The position numbers and the translations under genes are program-made. This document shows positions 44,885 through 54,454 of a DNA stretch of 64,000 nt, piece after piece. Source of the DNA: Microbulbifer aggregans. GTDB taxonomy: Bacteria; Pseudomonadota; Gammaproteobacteria; Pseudomonadales; Cellvibrionaceae. The first letter of the stretch is position 1. Each line of letters opens with the position of its first letter. The notes under the pieces were generated by a model. The model saw only the letters and a program-made list of their open reading frames with translations. It searched no databases and was not told the DNA's origin. Where the stretch lies: contig NZ_JAIVKK010000009.1 of assembly GCF_020524005.1 (NCBI RefSeq), positions 1-64,000 of the forward strand, given 5' to 3'.

Positions 44885-45601
44885 TTAGCGAGCAGGGAAC
44901 AGCCTGCTGAGTAACACCGGCAAGGCAGTCTCTACCCGCAGAATGCGCGGGCCAAGGTGTACCGAGCTGAACCCCTGCTCCTGAAGTTTCTCTACCTCGT
45001 AGGGGATGAAGCCACCTTCCGGGCCGACGGCCAGTGTTGTTGCGGTGTCGATATCGACGGGGCAGGGAGTGTCAGTCACCGGATGGGCGACCAGCTTGAC
45101 TGAATCGGCAGCGATGGATGGCAGCTCGTCTTCCACGAACGGTTTGAAGCGTTTGCGCAACTCGATTTGCGGCATCGCCGTATCGACGGCCTGTTCCAGC
45201 CCCAGAACGCACTGCTCGCGCAGTTTGTCCTCCGCCAGCCAGGGGCTTTGCCAGTAGGATTTCTCCACCCGGTAAGCGTTGATCAGATACAGTTTTTTTA
45301 CCCCGAGTGCCGTCGCGTGCTGAATCGTGCGCTTGAGCATTTTGGGGCGCGGCAGGGCGAGAATCAGGGTGAGAGGCAGGCCCGGTGGGGGTGCCTGCTG
45401 CAGGGAGACGCCGAGCTCAATCCGCTCCGCGTCGGCGTAAAGTACGGTGGCGCTGCCGATTTGTCCGTCGACCAGGCCCACTTTCAATTGCTCGCCCGCC
45501 TGCGCCCGGTGTACTTCGCTGATGTGTTGATGCCGGCGGCCAAAAAGTACCGCGCGTCCCGGTGCGACAAAATCCGAATTTTCGAGAAGAATAAGGTTCA
45601 A
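44885..45601 (-). CDS. rsmE: 16S rRNA (uracil(1498)-N3)-methyltransferase
   Basis: A 238-residue SPOUT-class methyltransferase. The C-terminal motifs AVGPEGGF and LGPRILRVETA form the knot that binds S-adenosylmethionine. The N-terminal PUA-like region includes HISEVHRAQAGEQLKVG. No ATG is placed correctly. The TTG at 45601 with a GGAG site seven bases away gives the normal family length, and the longer open frame adds about 60 residues without family likeness. Confidence 0.9.
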   Translation of the reverse strand: MNLILLENSDFVAPGRAVLFGRRHQHISEVHRAQAGEQLKVGLVDGQIGSATVLYADAERIELGVSLQQAPPPGLPLTLILALPRPKMLKRTIQHATALGVKKLYLINAYRVEKSYWQSPWLAEDKLREQCVLGLEQAVDTAMPQIELRKRFKPFVEDELPSIAADSVKLVAHPVTDTPCPVDIDTATTLAVGPEGGFIPYEVEKLQEQGFSSVHLGPRILRVETALPVLLSRLFPAR

Positions 45602-45692
45602 GACCAGGTCTCCACAGCGGTCAGTATTCAGCGGATATGGCAGTGCAGTAAATGGTCGCTGACTTGGCAGCGGTGTCCTGCTTATGTATCGC

Positions 45693-46535
45693 TTACGCGC
45701 GGGCCGTAGCCACGGCACCTTTGCCGATACCCTCGTAGGCTCGAACAGTGATCTCGGCGCCCGGGTTATTTTCAGCCAGGGTGACCGCAATATACTGGGC
45801 CAGCTGCTCTACGGTTGTATCGCACTCGAGGATCTCGCAGCGGTTGGACGGAATGCTGAGTGTGAAATCCCCCTGGCGGGCCCTGTAGGCAAAGTGCAGT
45901 TGTGCTCCTTGCTCCTGCTTCATGTCTTCGCGGGTGCCAAGGTAGATATCCGCCCAGCGAGATGCCCATTCCGCTTCGAGCGCAGTGGAGCGTTGTCCAT
46001 TCACATCAATACGGATCTGCGAGCGGTGGCCATGGGCAATCCGCTGGCAGTTGCCGTCGTGTTTTTTCAGGCCGTGGCTGTAGTGGTAATACGGGGTGGC
46101 GATTTCTTCAGTAGAAAATGACAGATTGAGCTTATCCACGCTGGTGGGGAACACCCCGGCCAGTTGCTGTACGCACCATTGCGCGACAGATTCGGGATCA
46201 ATCTGCTCCACTTCGACCAGGGCAAAGGCCTGCTCAGGACCGCTGACGGTTACCGCATCCGCGGAATCCAGCTGCCACGTGATGTCGACGGTTTCGCCTG
46301 TCCGGGAAAGGGAGAGGTAAGGGGACCGGGTGGGTACAAGCAGGCGGTGGTCCAGCTCTGTGTCCAGCCAGTTGCGTAGCGTCTTTTTGACGATACCAAA
46401 GTCCACCACCATGCCCTGATGGTCCAGCGCGCCATCGAGCGCGGCATTGGCCAGCCAGGTTTCGCCGACGATACCGCGACGGTGGTCGAGGTAACTGAAA
46501 TCAACGTTGGTTAGGCTGTCGACAAACAGGTGCAT
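45693..46535 (-). CDS. Tandem PTPS/QueD-fold protein (6-carboxytetrahydropterin synthase-like)
   Basis: A 280-residue protein in which the 6-pyruvoyltetrahydropterin synthase-like fold seems to occur twice. The first half holds MVVDFGIVKKTLRNWLDTEL with a following LDHRLL. The second has the zinc-type HGHRSQIRID and the terminal RAYEGIGKGAVA. Standard QueD is about 120 residues, so this is a double-length relative. Zinc and catalytic Cys residues are not all present in each half, so it may use one active site. QueD makes 6-carboxytetrahydropterin for queuosine. The function of double-length versions is less certain. Confidence 0.72.
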   Translation of the reverse strand: MHLFVDSLTNVDFSYLDHRRGIVGETWLANAALDGALDHQGMVVDFGIVKKTLRNWLDTELDHRLLVPTRSPYLSLSRTGETVDITWQLDSADAVTVSGPEQAFALVEVEQIDPESVAQWCVQQLAGVFPTSVDKLNLSFSTEEIATPYYHYSHGLKKHDGNCQRIAHGHRSQIRIDVNGQRSTALEAEWASRWADIYLGTREDMKQEQGAQLHFAYRARQGDFTLSIPSNRCEILECDTTVEQLAQYIAVTLAENNPGAEITVRAYEGIGKGAVATARA

Positions 46536-46756
46536 AGAACTTCCGACTACGAAAATGGAGGGATAGGCCCGGTTTTGAGCGCGGCACAGTATAGCTTTTT
46601 GGCAGTGGAAATTGTCGCCTACGGGAGAGGATTTTGCTTTCGTCGGAGAAGATTCCCAAAAGGGGGTGGCACATGGCGCTTTGAGTCTCTATAATCGCGC
46701 CCTCTTCGAGTGCAGGGGCTTTCAAGGAAGCCGCAAAAACTGACTCGATGCGTTAT

Positions 46757-46866
46757 GGCGGCCCTTCCGGTCTCCTCGCAATGATCAGCTGTGAACTCCG
46801 CCAGGCCCGGAAGGGAGCAACGGTAGCAGTGACATCATGTGCCGGGGGTGTGCTGGTTGGGCTGCC
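46757..46866 (+). ncRNA. ffs: 4.5S RNA of the signal recognition particle
   Basis: The conserved apical loop and binding site for Ffh are present (CCAGGCCCGGAAGGGAGCAA at 46801-46820, followed by CGGTAGCA). The ends GGCGGCCC (46757-46764) and GGGCTGCC (46859-46866) pair to close the rod, and CCTTCCGG and the GTGCCGGGGG side continue it. The size of about 110 bases is that of bacterial ffs. A short T-rich stretch follows. Boundaries are judged from the closing pairs. The RNA joins Ffh to target membrane proteins to SecYEG. Confidence 0.93.
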
Positions 46867-47139
46867 TCCAATTTTCTCCCCCTCCCTCATGCTTACTCCA
46901 TTCAGACTTCGTGTCCGTATGCATTCTGCTATTGCGTTCTGCGCCGTAATTTACTTGCGAGACATTTCCCCATAAATCCGTGTGAGCGGGGAATTTTGTG
47001 CCGATCTGGGTGTAGTGACCGCCATCGCACCCCGAACACGGGACCCCGTGTGCTATAAAACGGCGACAGAACCAATAAGTCGTGCGCTCGGTCGCACTAA
47101 TGCCGACCCACTGATAATACAAATAAACAGAGGACGCTG
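46867..47139. other. Intergenic region after ffs, no gene seen
   Basis: About 270 bases between the SRP RNA and the M2 peptidase gene. It probably carries the promoter of the peptidase gene, but no clear -35/-10 pair stands out. No reading frame is supported. Confidence 0.4.
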
Positions 47140-49056
47140 ATGAAAAAGCTAGCGCTGGTCATTGCCGCAACAATGGCGGTTTCCGCATGTGACAACCGAC
47201 AATCGGACCAGGGTGCGGTACCGCAATCGGGATCGCCCTCCGCCGCGGCGCAGGTTTCCTACGGTGCGGATGATACCTCTGCCGGCACCGTGGCGCGTGC
47301 AGCCACAGAAGGCAGTATCAGTCTTTCCCCTGAGGGTGCCAGGGCGTTTCTCGACGATGCCCAGGCCCGGCTGGAAAAAATGGCCGAAGAGGTCAGCCAC
47401 GCAGGCTGGGTGGCATCCACGTACATCAATCTCGACTCCCAATATACGGAAGCCCTGGCCGTGGAGCGGTACACCACGCTGGCCGTTGAGCTGGCTCAGG
47501 AAGCGGCGAAGTTCGACAACGTCGAGCTCGATCCTGAGACCCGCCGTATGCTCACCATGCTCAAGCAGGGCCTGGTACTCCCTGCACCGAAAGATCCGGA
47601 GTTGACCGCCGAGTTGGCACAAATCGGCTCCAAGATGCAGGGGATGTACGGTGCCGGAAAATACTGTACCGGAGAAGGCGACAAGGAAAAGTGCTACACC
47701 CTGACGGAGATGGGCCAGGTGATGGCCAAAAGTCGCGACCCGAAGCTACTTAAAGAACTCTGGGTTGGGTGGCGCAAAGTGGCGCCACCGATGAAGCCGC
47801 TTTACGAGCGTCAGGTGGAAATCGCCAATGCCGGTGCGCAGGAGCTGGGATACGACAACCTCAGTGTGATGTGGCGCTCCAAATACGATATGCCGCCGGA
47901 CGCTTTTGCCGCGGATATGGACGCGCAGTGGAGTAAGGTAAAACCTCTGTACGAAGCGCTGCACTGCCATGTACGCGCCAAGTTGAATGAGCATTATGGG
48001 GATGGCGTGGCGCCCGCGCAGGGCAAAATCCCGGCGCATCTGTTGGGTAATATGTGGGCTCAGGAGTGGGGCAACATTTACGATATTGTCAAAGACGACG
48101 ATATGCAGGCGCCTTACGATCTCACCGAGCTGGTAGTCAAATCCGGCATGAGTGAGAAAGATATGGTCAAGGTGGGGGAGAAATTCTTTACCTCCCTGGG
48201 CTTCAAGCCGTTGCCGGAAACGTTCTGGGAGCGGTCCCAGTTTACCCAGCCTCGTGATCGCGACGTTGTATGCCATGCGAGTGCCTGGAACCTGGATGGC
48301 AAGGACGATATCCGCATCAAAATGTGTATCAACAAAACTGGTGAAGACCTGATTACTATTCATCACGAGTTGGGGCACAACTTCTATCAGCGTATCTACA
48401 ACACCCAGCCGTTCCTGTACAAAGAGGGTGCCAACGATGGCTTCCATGAAGCCGTGGGGGATACCGTCGCACTGTCCATTACGCCGAAGTACCTGAAACA
48501 AATCGGTTTGATGGACGAGATTCCCGGTGAAGATAAGGACCTCGGTTACCTGATGCAGCAGGCGCTCGATAAGATTGCCTTCCTGCCATTTGGGTTGTTG
48601 GTCGACAAGTGGCGCTGGCAGGTTTTCAATGGCGAGGTGAAGCCGGGTGATTACAATAAAGCCTGGTGGAAATTACGCGAAGACTATCAGGGTATCCAGG
48701 CTCCAGTGCAGCGCAGTGAAGCCAACTTTGATCCGGGTGCGAAGTACCACATTCCCGGTAATACCCCATACGCGCGCTACTTCCTGGCTCGTATTCAGCA
48801 ATTCCAGTTCCACCGCGCGCTGTGTGACGCGGCTGGTGAAACCGGGCCGCTGCACCGCTGCTCCATTTTCAAAAATGACGCGGCAGGCAAAAAACTGCGG
48901 AATATGCTTGCCATGGGTGCCAGCAAGCCCTGGCCGGATGCGATGGAGGCCCTCACCGGGCAGCGCGAACTGGATGCTGCCGCGATCGTAGATTACTTCC
49001 AACCGCTTATGGTTTACCTGCAGGAGCAGAATAAAGACCGTCAGTGCGGTTGGTAA
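47140..49056 (+). CDS. M2-family peptidyl-dipeptidase (ACE-like) lipoprotein
   Basis: A 638-residue zinc metallopeptidase related to angiotensin-converting enzyme, releasing dipeptides from peptide C-termini. The lipoprotein signal ends VSAC (Cys16), so it is membrane-anchored outside the cytoplasm. The zinc motif is HELGH (His409, Glu410, His413) and the third ligand Glu437 is in HEAVGD. Length matches bacterial M2 enzymes. It stands alone and ends at a strong terminator. Confidence 0.93.
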   Translation: MKKLALVIAATMAVSACDNRQSDQGAVPQSGSPSAAAQVSYGADDTSAGTVARAATEGSISLSPEGARAFLDDAQARLEKMAEEVSHAGWVASTYINLDSQYTEALAVERYTTLAVELAQEAAKFDNVELDPETRRMLTMLKQGLVLPAPKDPELTAELAQIGSKMQGMYGAGKYCTGEGDKEKCYTLTEMGQVMAKSRDPKLLKELWVGWRKVAPPMKPLYERQVEIANAGAQELGYDNLSVMWRSKYDMPPDAFAADMDAQWSKVKPLYEALHCHVRAKLNEHYGDGVAPAQGKIPAHLLGNMWAQEWGNIYDIVKDDDMQAPYDLTELVVKSGMSEKDMVKVGEKFFTSLGFKPLPETFWERSQFTQPRDRDVVCHASAWNLDGKDDIRIKMCINKTGEDLITIHHELGHNFYQRIYNTQPFLYKEGANDGFHEAVGDTVALSITPKYLKQIGLMDEIPGEDKDLGYLMQQALDKIAFLPFGLLVDKWRWQVFNGEVKPGDYNKAWWKLREDYQGIQAPVQRSEANFDPGAKYHIPGNTPYARYFLARIQQFQFHRALCDAAGETGPLHRCSIFKNDAAGKKLRNMLAMGASKPWPDAMEALTGQRELDAAAIVDYFQPLMVYLQEQNKDRQCGW

Positions 49057-49064
49057 TCTTCAGT

Positions 49065-49101
49065 CCAATAACAAGCCCGGCTATGCCGGGCTTGTTATTG
49101 G
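49065..49101. terminator. Bidirectional terminator between the M2 peptidase and porin genes
   Basis: CCAATAACAAGCCCGGC and its perfect complement flank a three-base loop (17 base pairs). A and T tracts within the arms allow termination of both converging genes. Confidence 0.8.
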
Positions 49102-49116
49102 GCGCGATTTACCGGG

Positions 49117-50349
49117 TTAGAAACTGGCTGCCGCGGTTAGCCACAATTTGTCTGTGTTCACGCTGAAATCGTCAGCACTGTAACGGCTGTACTTGAGGCT
49201 GAGATTGATGCCCGCAAGGGTGTAGGCGGCGAGGAATCCCTGCTCGCTGCCCAACTTGTCCATGCCGGATGCGCCGGTATCGTCCGAGTTCATCTGGTGG
49301 TAGTTAAGCGCGAGTTTTACCCCACCGACAGTGGTTGCAGCAGACACGTAGACGTCCTCGATACCGCCGGCAATATTGCCGGTGCCTCCGCCGAGAAACT
49401 TGTCGTTCCAGCCCTGGAATTTATGCAGCGTTGCGAGTGGTGTGATGAACTGGCCATTGTTGCCATCCGCTCCAAGCAGCTCGTAACCCGCCGACAGCGT
49501 TACCGAGCCGATTTTGTAGTTGCCTTCAGCCAACACATAGTCCGCGTCATAGTCTGCCGGGTTGTTCGCTGCGGCCGATTGGGTCGCGTATTCCAGAGCA
49601 TAGCCCAGGCTTCCCGTGCTACCAGCAAAGCGTACTCCGTAGGTATCCGTGGAAAAGGCCGCGGCGTCTTCATTGTCAATCAGGTATGCGTAACCGCTGA
49701 GTGTGCCCACTGGCAGGCCGGCGTACTTTGCATTCAGCAGGTAGCTGTCATTGTCATGATCGCCCACAGGGCTGTCTTCACCGAAAATTCGATTTACATT
49801 GTGAATATGGGCGAGAAGCAGCGTGGTGTCGCTCAGGCTGCTGTTGGTCAGGCTGAATCCATCGTAGGTCTGTTCGTTTTGTCGGAAACCGACGCCGCCG
49901 ACGAAGCGCTGGTTGTCGAGCAGGATGCGCTGGCGGCCATACTTTAAATTGGTACCACCAAACTGATAGGCGAGAAAGGCCTGGTTTACCTCGGTGCCCT
50001 CTGGGTCGGCTACGCCGCCCTCGAAATCGGTCGCGTGAGTAACATCGTCCATTTCCAGTGTGGTGCTGAACCCGTTGTAGCTCGCGGAAGCGAATGTCAG
50101 TCGGGTCTTCAGGCTGGTGAGATTGACTTGGTCTGCACCATCGACGTCAACCAGCTCCGTGCGTGCGCGAAAGCTTAGCGTGACTTCGCCCTGTGCAAGT
50201 GCATCCGCAATACTGGCTACTCCCGAGGGTTCGCTTTCGACGGTTTCCTGAGACCAGGCTGGCAAAGCAACGGGGCTGGTGGCCAGTGCGGCCATGGTCG
50301 TTGCCAGGCGCAGTTGATTGAAAAAACGGCTGTCAGATAGCTTGTTCAA
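49117..50349 (-). CDS. Outer-membrane porin (alginate-export/OprD-like barrel) of the nitrate transport cluster
   Basis: A 410-residue beta-barrel protein with a signal peptide (cleavage near PAWSQ, about residue 33). Repeating amphipathic strands follow (LSFRARTELVDV, TLEMDDVTHATDF, AFLAYQFGGTNLKYGRQRI) and the C-terminus is LWLTAAASF with the terminal Phe of outer-membrane proteins. It is last in a run with nrtD, nrtB and nrtA on the same strand, 66 bases after nrtD. It may let nitrate or nitrite through the outer membrane, but that is inference. Confidence 0.78.
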   Translation of the reverse strand: MNKLSDSRFFNQLRLATTMAALATSPVALPAWSQETVESEPSGVASIADALAQGEVTLSFRARTELVDVDGADQVNLTSLKTRLTFASASYNGFSTTLEMDDVTHATDFEGGVADPEGTEVNQAFLAYQFGGTNLKYGRQRILLDNQRFVGGVGFRQNEQTYDGFSLTNSSLSDTTLLLAHIHNVNRIFGEDSPVGDHDNDSYLLNAKYAGLPVGTLSGYAYLIDNEDAAAFSTDTYGVRFAGSTGSLGYALEYATQSAAANNPADYDADYVLAEGNYKIGSVTLSAGYELLGADGNNGQFITPLATLHKFQGWNDKFLGGGTGNIAGGIEDVYVSAATTVGGVKLALNYHQMNSDDTGASGMDKLGSEQGFLAAYTLAGINLSLKYSRYSADDFSVNTDKLWLTAAASF

Positions 50350-50415
50350 TGGATTGCTCTCCCGGTTTAAGTTGTTGTTTTCTGTTTGGTATCAATCGTT
50401 GTTAGAGAAGGTGTA

Positions 50416-51318
50416 TCAGGCGGCGTCGACTACAGCATCCGTCCGTTCCGTGTTCTTGTTTTTTGTTTTGTCTGGCTCGCTGCCGGTATCGACGCTGTTC
50501 GTCTCGGTGTTCAGTGCCGGCGCGGTGCGGACATCAGGTTTGCTGTGGCGTTCGTGCAGAAATTTCAGGACCTGCGCGCGGTACCGGTTGTAGTGGGTGT
50601 CATCGGCCAGATCGAGCCGGTGGCGTGGTCGTTCCAGGTCGATTTTCAGGATTTCTCCGATGGTGGCAGCGGGTCCATTGGTCATCATCACAATGCGATC
50701 CGAAAGCAAAACCGCCTCGTCAACATCGTGAGTAATCATGATCACGGTATTGTTGAGTTCGGCCTGAATTTCCATCAGTGAGTCCTGCATGTGCGCGCGG
50801 GTCAATGCGTCCAGGGCGCCAAACGGTTCGTCCATCAGCAACACCTTTGGTTGCATAGCCAGCGCGCGCGCAATACCAACGCGCTGTTTCATGCCGCCGG
50901 AAATCTCCGACGGACGCTTGTGTATTGCGTGCCCCATATGGACCAGGTTCAGGTTGTGCTCAATCCACTCCCGCATCTCCACTTTACTTTTGGATTTTCT
51001 GAATACCTGCTTCACTGCGAGTTCCACATTTTCATAGGCGGTAAGCCACGGCAGTAGAGAGTGGTTTTGAAATACCACCGCGCGCTCAGGACCCGGTTCC
51101 AGTACTTCCTTGCCATTCAGAATTACACCGCCACGGGTAGCCTGGTAGAGGCCGGCAACCACGTTCAGTACCGTGGACTTCCCGCACCCTGAGTGACCGA
51201 TCAAAGATACAAATTCTCCCTGTCGGATTTTCAGGTTGACGTCCTTTAGGGCGGTAAAGGCGCCTTTGGGGTTCGGGAATTCCATATCCATATGGCTGAT
51301 ATCCAGTAAAACGCTCAT
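50416..51318 (-). CDS. nrtD: Nitrate ABC transporter ATP-binding protein
   Basis: A 300-residue ATPase. Walker A is GHSGCGKST, the signature is ISGGMKQRVGIARAL, Walker B is VLLMDEPFGALD and the H-loop is MITHDVDEAVLLSD, all of the nitrate/sulfonate/taurine importer group. The ATG at 51318 is chosen over a much longer open frame. The C-terminal about 35 residues are charged and variable. It lies downstream of nrtB and nrtA in one operon. Specificity could include nitrite or cyanate. Confidence 0.92.
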   Translation of the reverse strand: MSVLLDISHMDMEFPNPKGAFTALKDVNLKIRQGEFVSLIGHSGCGKSTVLNVVAGLYQATRGGVILNGKEVLEPGPERAVVFQNHSLLPWLTAYENVELAVKQVFRKSKSKVEMREWIEHNLNLVHMGHAIHKRPSEISGGMKQRVGIARALAMQPKVLLMDEPFGALDALTRAHMQDSLMEIQAELNNTVIMITHDVDEAVLLSDRIVMMTNGPAATIGEILKIDLERPRHRLDLADDTHYNRYRAQVLKFLHERHSKPDVRTAPALNTETNSVDTGSEPDKTKNKNTERTDAVVDAA

Positions 51319-51401
51319 GGGGTGCTCCAGGAGAAGTTGCAGGGTGAATTTTGTGTGATATGCGTAGAGCTTTTCGCTGATCGTTGGTTTATTCGTGCGA
51401 G

Positions 51402-52394
51402 TTACTGACTGGCGACTTTGTCCCAGGATACGAATTTCTGCAGTGTCAGCATGCCGCGGTCCAGTAGAAAACCAATGACGCCAATGACCAGTACTGCGGC
51501 CATGATTCGGGCCAGTGAGTCCGAACTCCCGTTCTGGAACTCGTCCCACACAAACTTTCCGAGGCCGGGGTTCTGGGCAAGCATTTCCGCTGCGATCAGT
51601 ACCATCCAGGCAACCCCGAGGGACAGTCGCATACCGGTAAAAATCATCGGAATGGAAGCCGGCAGCACAATTTTCTGTACGTGCTTTAGGGCTGGAAGGC
51701 GCAAAACCCTGGATACATTCACCAGGTCGCGATCAATACCTGCAACACCCACCGCTGTGTTGATGACCATTGGCCACAGGCAGCACAGCGTCACAGTAAT
51801 CAATGAGTTAAGGAAAGATTTGGCAATAATGGGGTCCGGTGATGTGTACAGAGCAGAGACCACCATGGTCACCAATGGTAGCCAGGCCAGTGGTGACACT
51901 GGTTTGAAGATCTGGATGATCGGATTGACCGCGCTGTTAAGTGCCGGGCTGAGTCCGATGGCGATACCCAGTGGAATGGCAATGGCAGCAGCCAGCAGGA
52001 ACCCGCTCATGACTGTTACCAGGCTGGTACCGATCTGGTCGATAAATGTTTCCTTGCCGGTATAGGCGCGGAGTTTCGGTATGTAGCCGGGATCTTCCGC
52101 GACGCGTTTCGCATTGCGGATTTCCTGGCGTTCGTAAAATGCACGCTCTTTTTCTCTGGAACGCTGATGTTCCCGATACAGCGCCTCAAATTGATCTGCC
52201 ACGGCTGCCGGTCCGGGGAACTTTCCGAGTGAGGTGTCAATCTGCCGGGCGCTAAAAGACCAGAGCAGCAGGAAAACCAGAATACCCGTCAGTGGCAGGG
52301 CCATGTATTTAGCGGAATTACTGAGCAGGCTACCGTCCAGCCGGGGAAGACGGAGCGCGGCAAGTCTGCCATTGCCTAGGGTTGTGGATGCCAT
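51402..52394 (-). CDS. nrtB: Nitrate ABC transporter permease
   Basis: A 330-residue inner-membrane permease. One N-terminal span (MALPLTGILVFLLLWSF region) is followed by a charged periplasmic or cytoplasmic loop (EHQRSREKERAFYERQE) and five to six further spans in the binding-protein-dependent permease fold. The EAA-like loop appears near NVSRVLRLPALKHVQKI. The long loop after the first span is also seen in nitrate permeases. It lies between nrtA and nrtD. Confidence 0.9.
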   Translation of the reverse strand: MASTTLGNGRLAALRLPRLDGSLLSNSAKYMALPLTGILVFLLLWSFSARQIDTSLGKFPGPAAVADQFEALYREHQRSREKERAFYERQEIRNAKRVAEDPGYIPKLRAYTGKETFIDQIGTSLVTVMSGFLLAAAIAIPLGIAIGLSPALNSAVNPIIQIFKPVSPLAWLPLVTMVVSALYTSPDPIIAKSFLNSLITVTLCCLWPMVINTAVGVAGIDRDLVNVSRVLRLPALKHVQKIVLPASIPMIFTGMRLSLGVAWMVLIAAEMLAQNPGLGKFVWDEFQNGSSDSLARIMAAVLVIGVIGFLLDRGMLTLQKFVSWDKVASQ

Positions 52395-52475
52395 AGTGCG
52401 GTTACCTCGCTGGGTCAGTTCGATAAATAGTTTTTAGTGCCGGGCCTTCGTGGCCCGGCTTCCCGTAGCGGGGTG

Positions 52476-53858
52476 TCACAGTTTTTGGCCCGACTTCAGA
52501 CCAATGGGAAACTGATCGATATAGGCATTGGGTTCGTGGCCGTTGTAAACAATGCCGTCGATAAAATGCGTTTGTGGCGCGCGGTAACCGTCTTCGGTTG
52601 CGAAATCCGGGAACTGGTTTTTGGTGGCCAGCTTTTCATTGATCAGAGATTTGGCTGCCGCTTCGTAGATGTCCGGGCGATAGACTTTGGCTGCCAGCTC
52701 CTGATACCAGGAGTCCGGTTTGTCTTCCGGTATCTGGCCCCAGCGGCGCATCTGGGTGAGGTACCAGATGGCATCGGAGTAATAGGGATAGGTTGCGTGG
52801 TAGCGGAAGAAGACATTGAAGTCGGGCACCGTCCGTTTGTCGCCTTTCTCGTATTCGAAAGTGCCGGTCATACTGTTGGCGATTACTTCGTAGTCGGCAC
52901 CCACGTAATTGGACTGCGACAGAATCTCGACCGCCTCCGGACGGTTCGCGTTGTTGTTTTCATCCAGCCACATGGCGGCGCGAATCAGTGCGCGGGTAAT
53001 ACGAACCGTCGTATTCGGATATTTTTCGGCAAACTCTTTGGTGATACCGAATACTTTCTCGGGATTGTCTTTCCAGATTTCGTAGTCGGTGACGACCGGT
53101 ACACCGATACCTTTGAATACGGCTTGTTGGTTCCAGGGCTCGCCGACGCAGTAGCCATAAATGGTGCCTGCTTCCAGGGTCGCCGGCATCTGCGGTGGCG
53201 GTGTTACCGAGAGCAGTGCGTCTGCTTCCAGTTGCCCGGAAATATCACCTTTGTGCGGGGCGTAGTAACCGGGATGGATGCCGCCGGCAGCGAGCCAGTA
53301 GCGCAGTTCATAGTTGTGAGTGGATACCGGGAATACCATCCCCATGTTGAAGGGTTTGCCGTCAGCCTTGTATTTCTCGACCACAGGCTTCAGCGCATCC
53401 GCCTTGATCGGGTGGACCGGCTTTCCGTCGGCCTGCTTGGGAATGTTCGGCTTCATCTGCTCCCAGATCGCATTGGAAACGGTGATACCGTTGCCGTTCA
53501 GATCCATGGAAAAGGGCGTAATGATGTCGGCTTTGGTACCGAACCCCATAGTGGCCGCGATGGGCTGCCCGGCCAGCATGTGTGCGCCGTCGAGACGGCC
53601 ATCGATTACTCCATCCAGCAGTACTTTCCAGTTCGCCTGTGCCTCAATAGTTACGTAAAGGCCCTCGTCTTCGAAGTAGCCTTTTTCGTAGGCGATAGCG
53701 ATGGGTGCCATATCGGTGAGCTTGATAAACCCGAAGGTGAGCTCTTCTTTTTCCGGGTATCCGAGTTCTTTGGTGGCTGCGGAAGAGGTGCCCGCGCATA
53801 ATCCTGTCGACAGCGTCAGTACGCCGATAAATTGCGAGATGGATTTTTTCCACTGCAT
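52476..53858 (-). CDS. nrtA: Nitrate-binding protein of the ABC transporter
   Basis: A 460-residue solute-binding protein with a Sec signal peptide ([19 protein letters not shown], cleavage near residue 28). The fold follows NrtA/Cmp[20 protein letters not shown] near the start, [19 protein letters not shown], and a late [14 protein letters not shown]. It captures nitrate, or nitrite, in the periplasm and delivers it to NrtB. The ATG at 53858 has a strong AAGGAG site. A terminator-like hairpin just upstream suggests control by attenuation. Confidence 0.93.
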   Translation of the reverse strand: MQWKKSISQFIGVLTLSTGLCAGTSSAATKELGYPEKEELTFGFIKLTDMAPIAIAYEKGYFEDEGLYVTIEAQANWKVLLDGVIDGRLDGAHMLAGQPIAATMGFGTKADIITPFSMDLNGNGITVSNAIWEQMKPNIPKQADGKPVHPIKADALKPVVEKYKADGKPFNMGMVFPVSTHNYELRYWLAAGGIHPGYYAPHKGDISGQLEADALLSVTPPPQMPATLEAGTIYGYCVGEPWNQQAVFKGIGVPVVTDYEIWKDNPEKVFGITKEFAEKYPNTTVRITRALIRAAMWLDENNNANRPEAVEILSQSNYVGADYEVIANSMTGTFEYEKGDKRTVPDFNVFFRYHATYPYYSDAIWYLTQMRRWGQIPEDKPDSWYQELAAKVYRPDIYEAAAKSLINEKLATKNQFPDFATEDGYRAPQTHFIDGIVYNGHEPNAYIDQFPIGLKSGQKL

Positions 53859-53922
53859 GTCGAAAATCTCCTTTGGATCAATTGGTTGATCGAGGCGTTG
53901 TATAAATGACTTTCTTGAGCGC

Positions 53923-53973
53923 AAAAAAAAGCGCCCATCGACTGGCTGCCATTTGGCAGGAATCGATGAGCGC
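53923..53973 (-). promoter_or_regulatory. Terminator-like hairpin in the nrtA leader (possible attenuator)
   Basis: On the minus strand, GCGCTCATCGA pairs with TCGATGGGCGC around an inner CTGCC/GGCAG stem, and eight T residues follow. The structure ends about 65 bases before the nrtA start and is in the nrtA direction. A second hairpin (GGTAACGC/GCGTTACC, 53985-54005) lies directly upstream of it. Nitrate-assimilation operons are often controlled by antitermination at such leaders (NasR/NasT with ANTAR domain). It could also simply terminate a small upstream gene. Confidence 0.55.
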
Positions 53974-53984
53974 CTGTGCTCAGA

Positions 53985-54005
53985 GGTAACGCTTAGCGCG
54001 TTACC
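53985..54005 (-). promoter_or_regulatory. Leader hairpin upstream of the nrtA attenuator
   Basis: A perfect eight-base stem GGTAACGC/GCGTTACC with a five-base loop. It lies 11 bases upstream of the terminator-like hairpin on the minus strand. The loop is not the hexaloop with A1 and G4 expected for a canonical ANTAR target. The pairing is clear; the function is not. Confidence 0.45.
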
Positions 54006-54087
54006 GAACGTTTTATTGGCAAGCTATTGCGACTGCAAACTAGAAACGGAATAAGAGCTAGAGTGCGCAGCAGCCTGGTTAATTCTT

Positions 54088-54300
54088 CTATCGGGCATCG
54101 TGGGACGCCCACAATCCTCTCTGCAGGGATTGTGCCAACTGTTTATCTGTTGACCGGTTGCTGGCGGCCAGTTCCTTAACTCGGTATATCGCTTCCAATA
54201 CTTTCGGATCGTTTTGATTTACGCAACTTGCTGAAATTTCTACGAAATATTCAGGGGCGAGCGCTGCAGGTTGTATTTCCGGTATGACAAAAAAACGCAC
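54088..54300 (-). CDS. Possible small protein of 70 residues
   Basis: From GTG 54300 the frame encodes a balanced, protein-like sequence (FFVIPEIQPAALAPEYFVEI, then DPKVLEAIYRVKELAASN). No family is recognised. It lies between FadL and the nitrate operon, on the same strand as both. No strong ribosome binding site is visible, and the open frame continues further upstream through less protein-like sequence. It may be real or chance. Confidence 0.3.
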   Translation of the reverse strand: MRFFVIPEIQPAALAPEYFVEISASCVNQNDPKVLEAIYRVKELAASNRSTDKQLAQSLQRGLWASHDAR

Positions 54301-54454
54301 AGGAAACTGATCGGAGGATTGATTGTATTGGCGGTCCCGACCCGGCCATCGACTCAATGCTGTGCGTTTTGCGCTTTCGAGGTGACGGCGAGGCGATGTT
54401 TTGGTGCGTGGATGAAGGGCGCAGCGCGTGCGAGAAGTGTGGTAGTTACGTATT

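Noticed and set aside
52437..53801. A 454-codon plus-strand frame opposite nrtA
   Set aside because: It mirrors the nrtA codons and has no recognisable motif. nrtA is certain.
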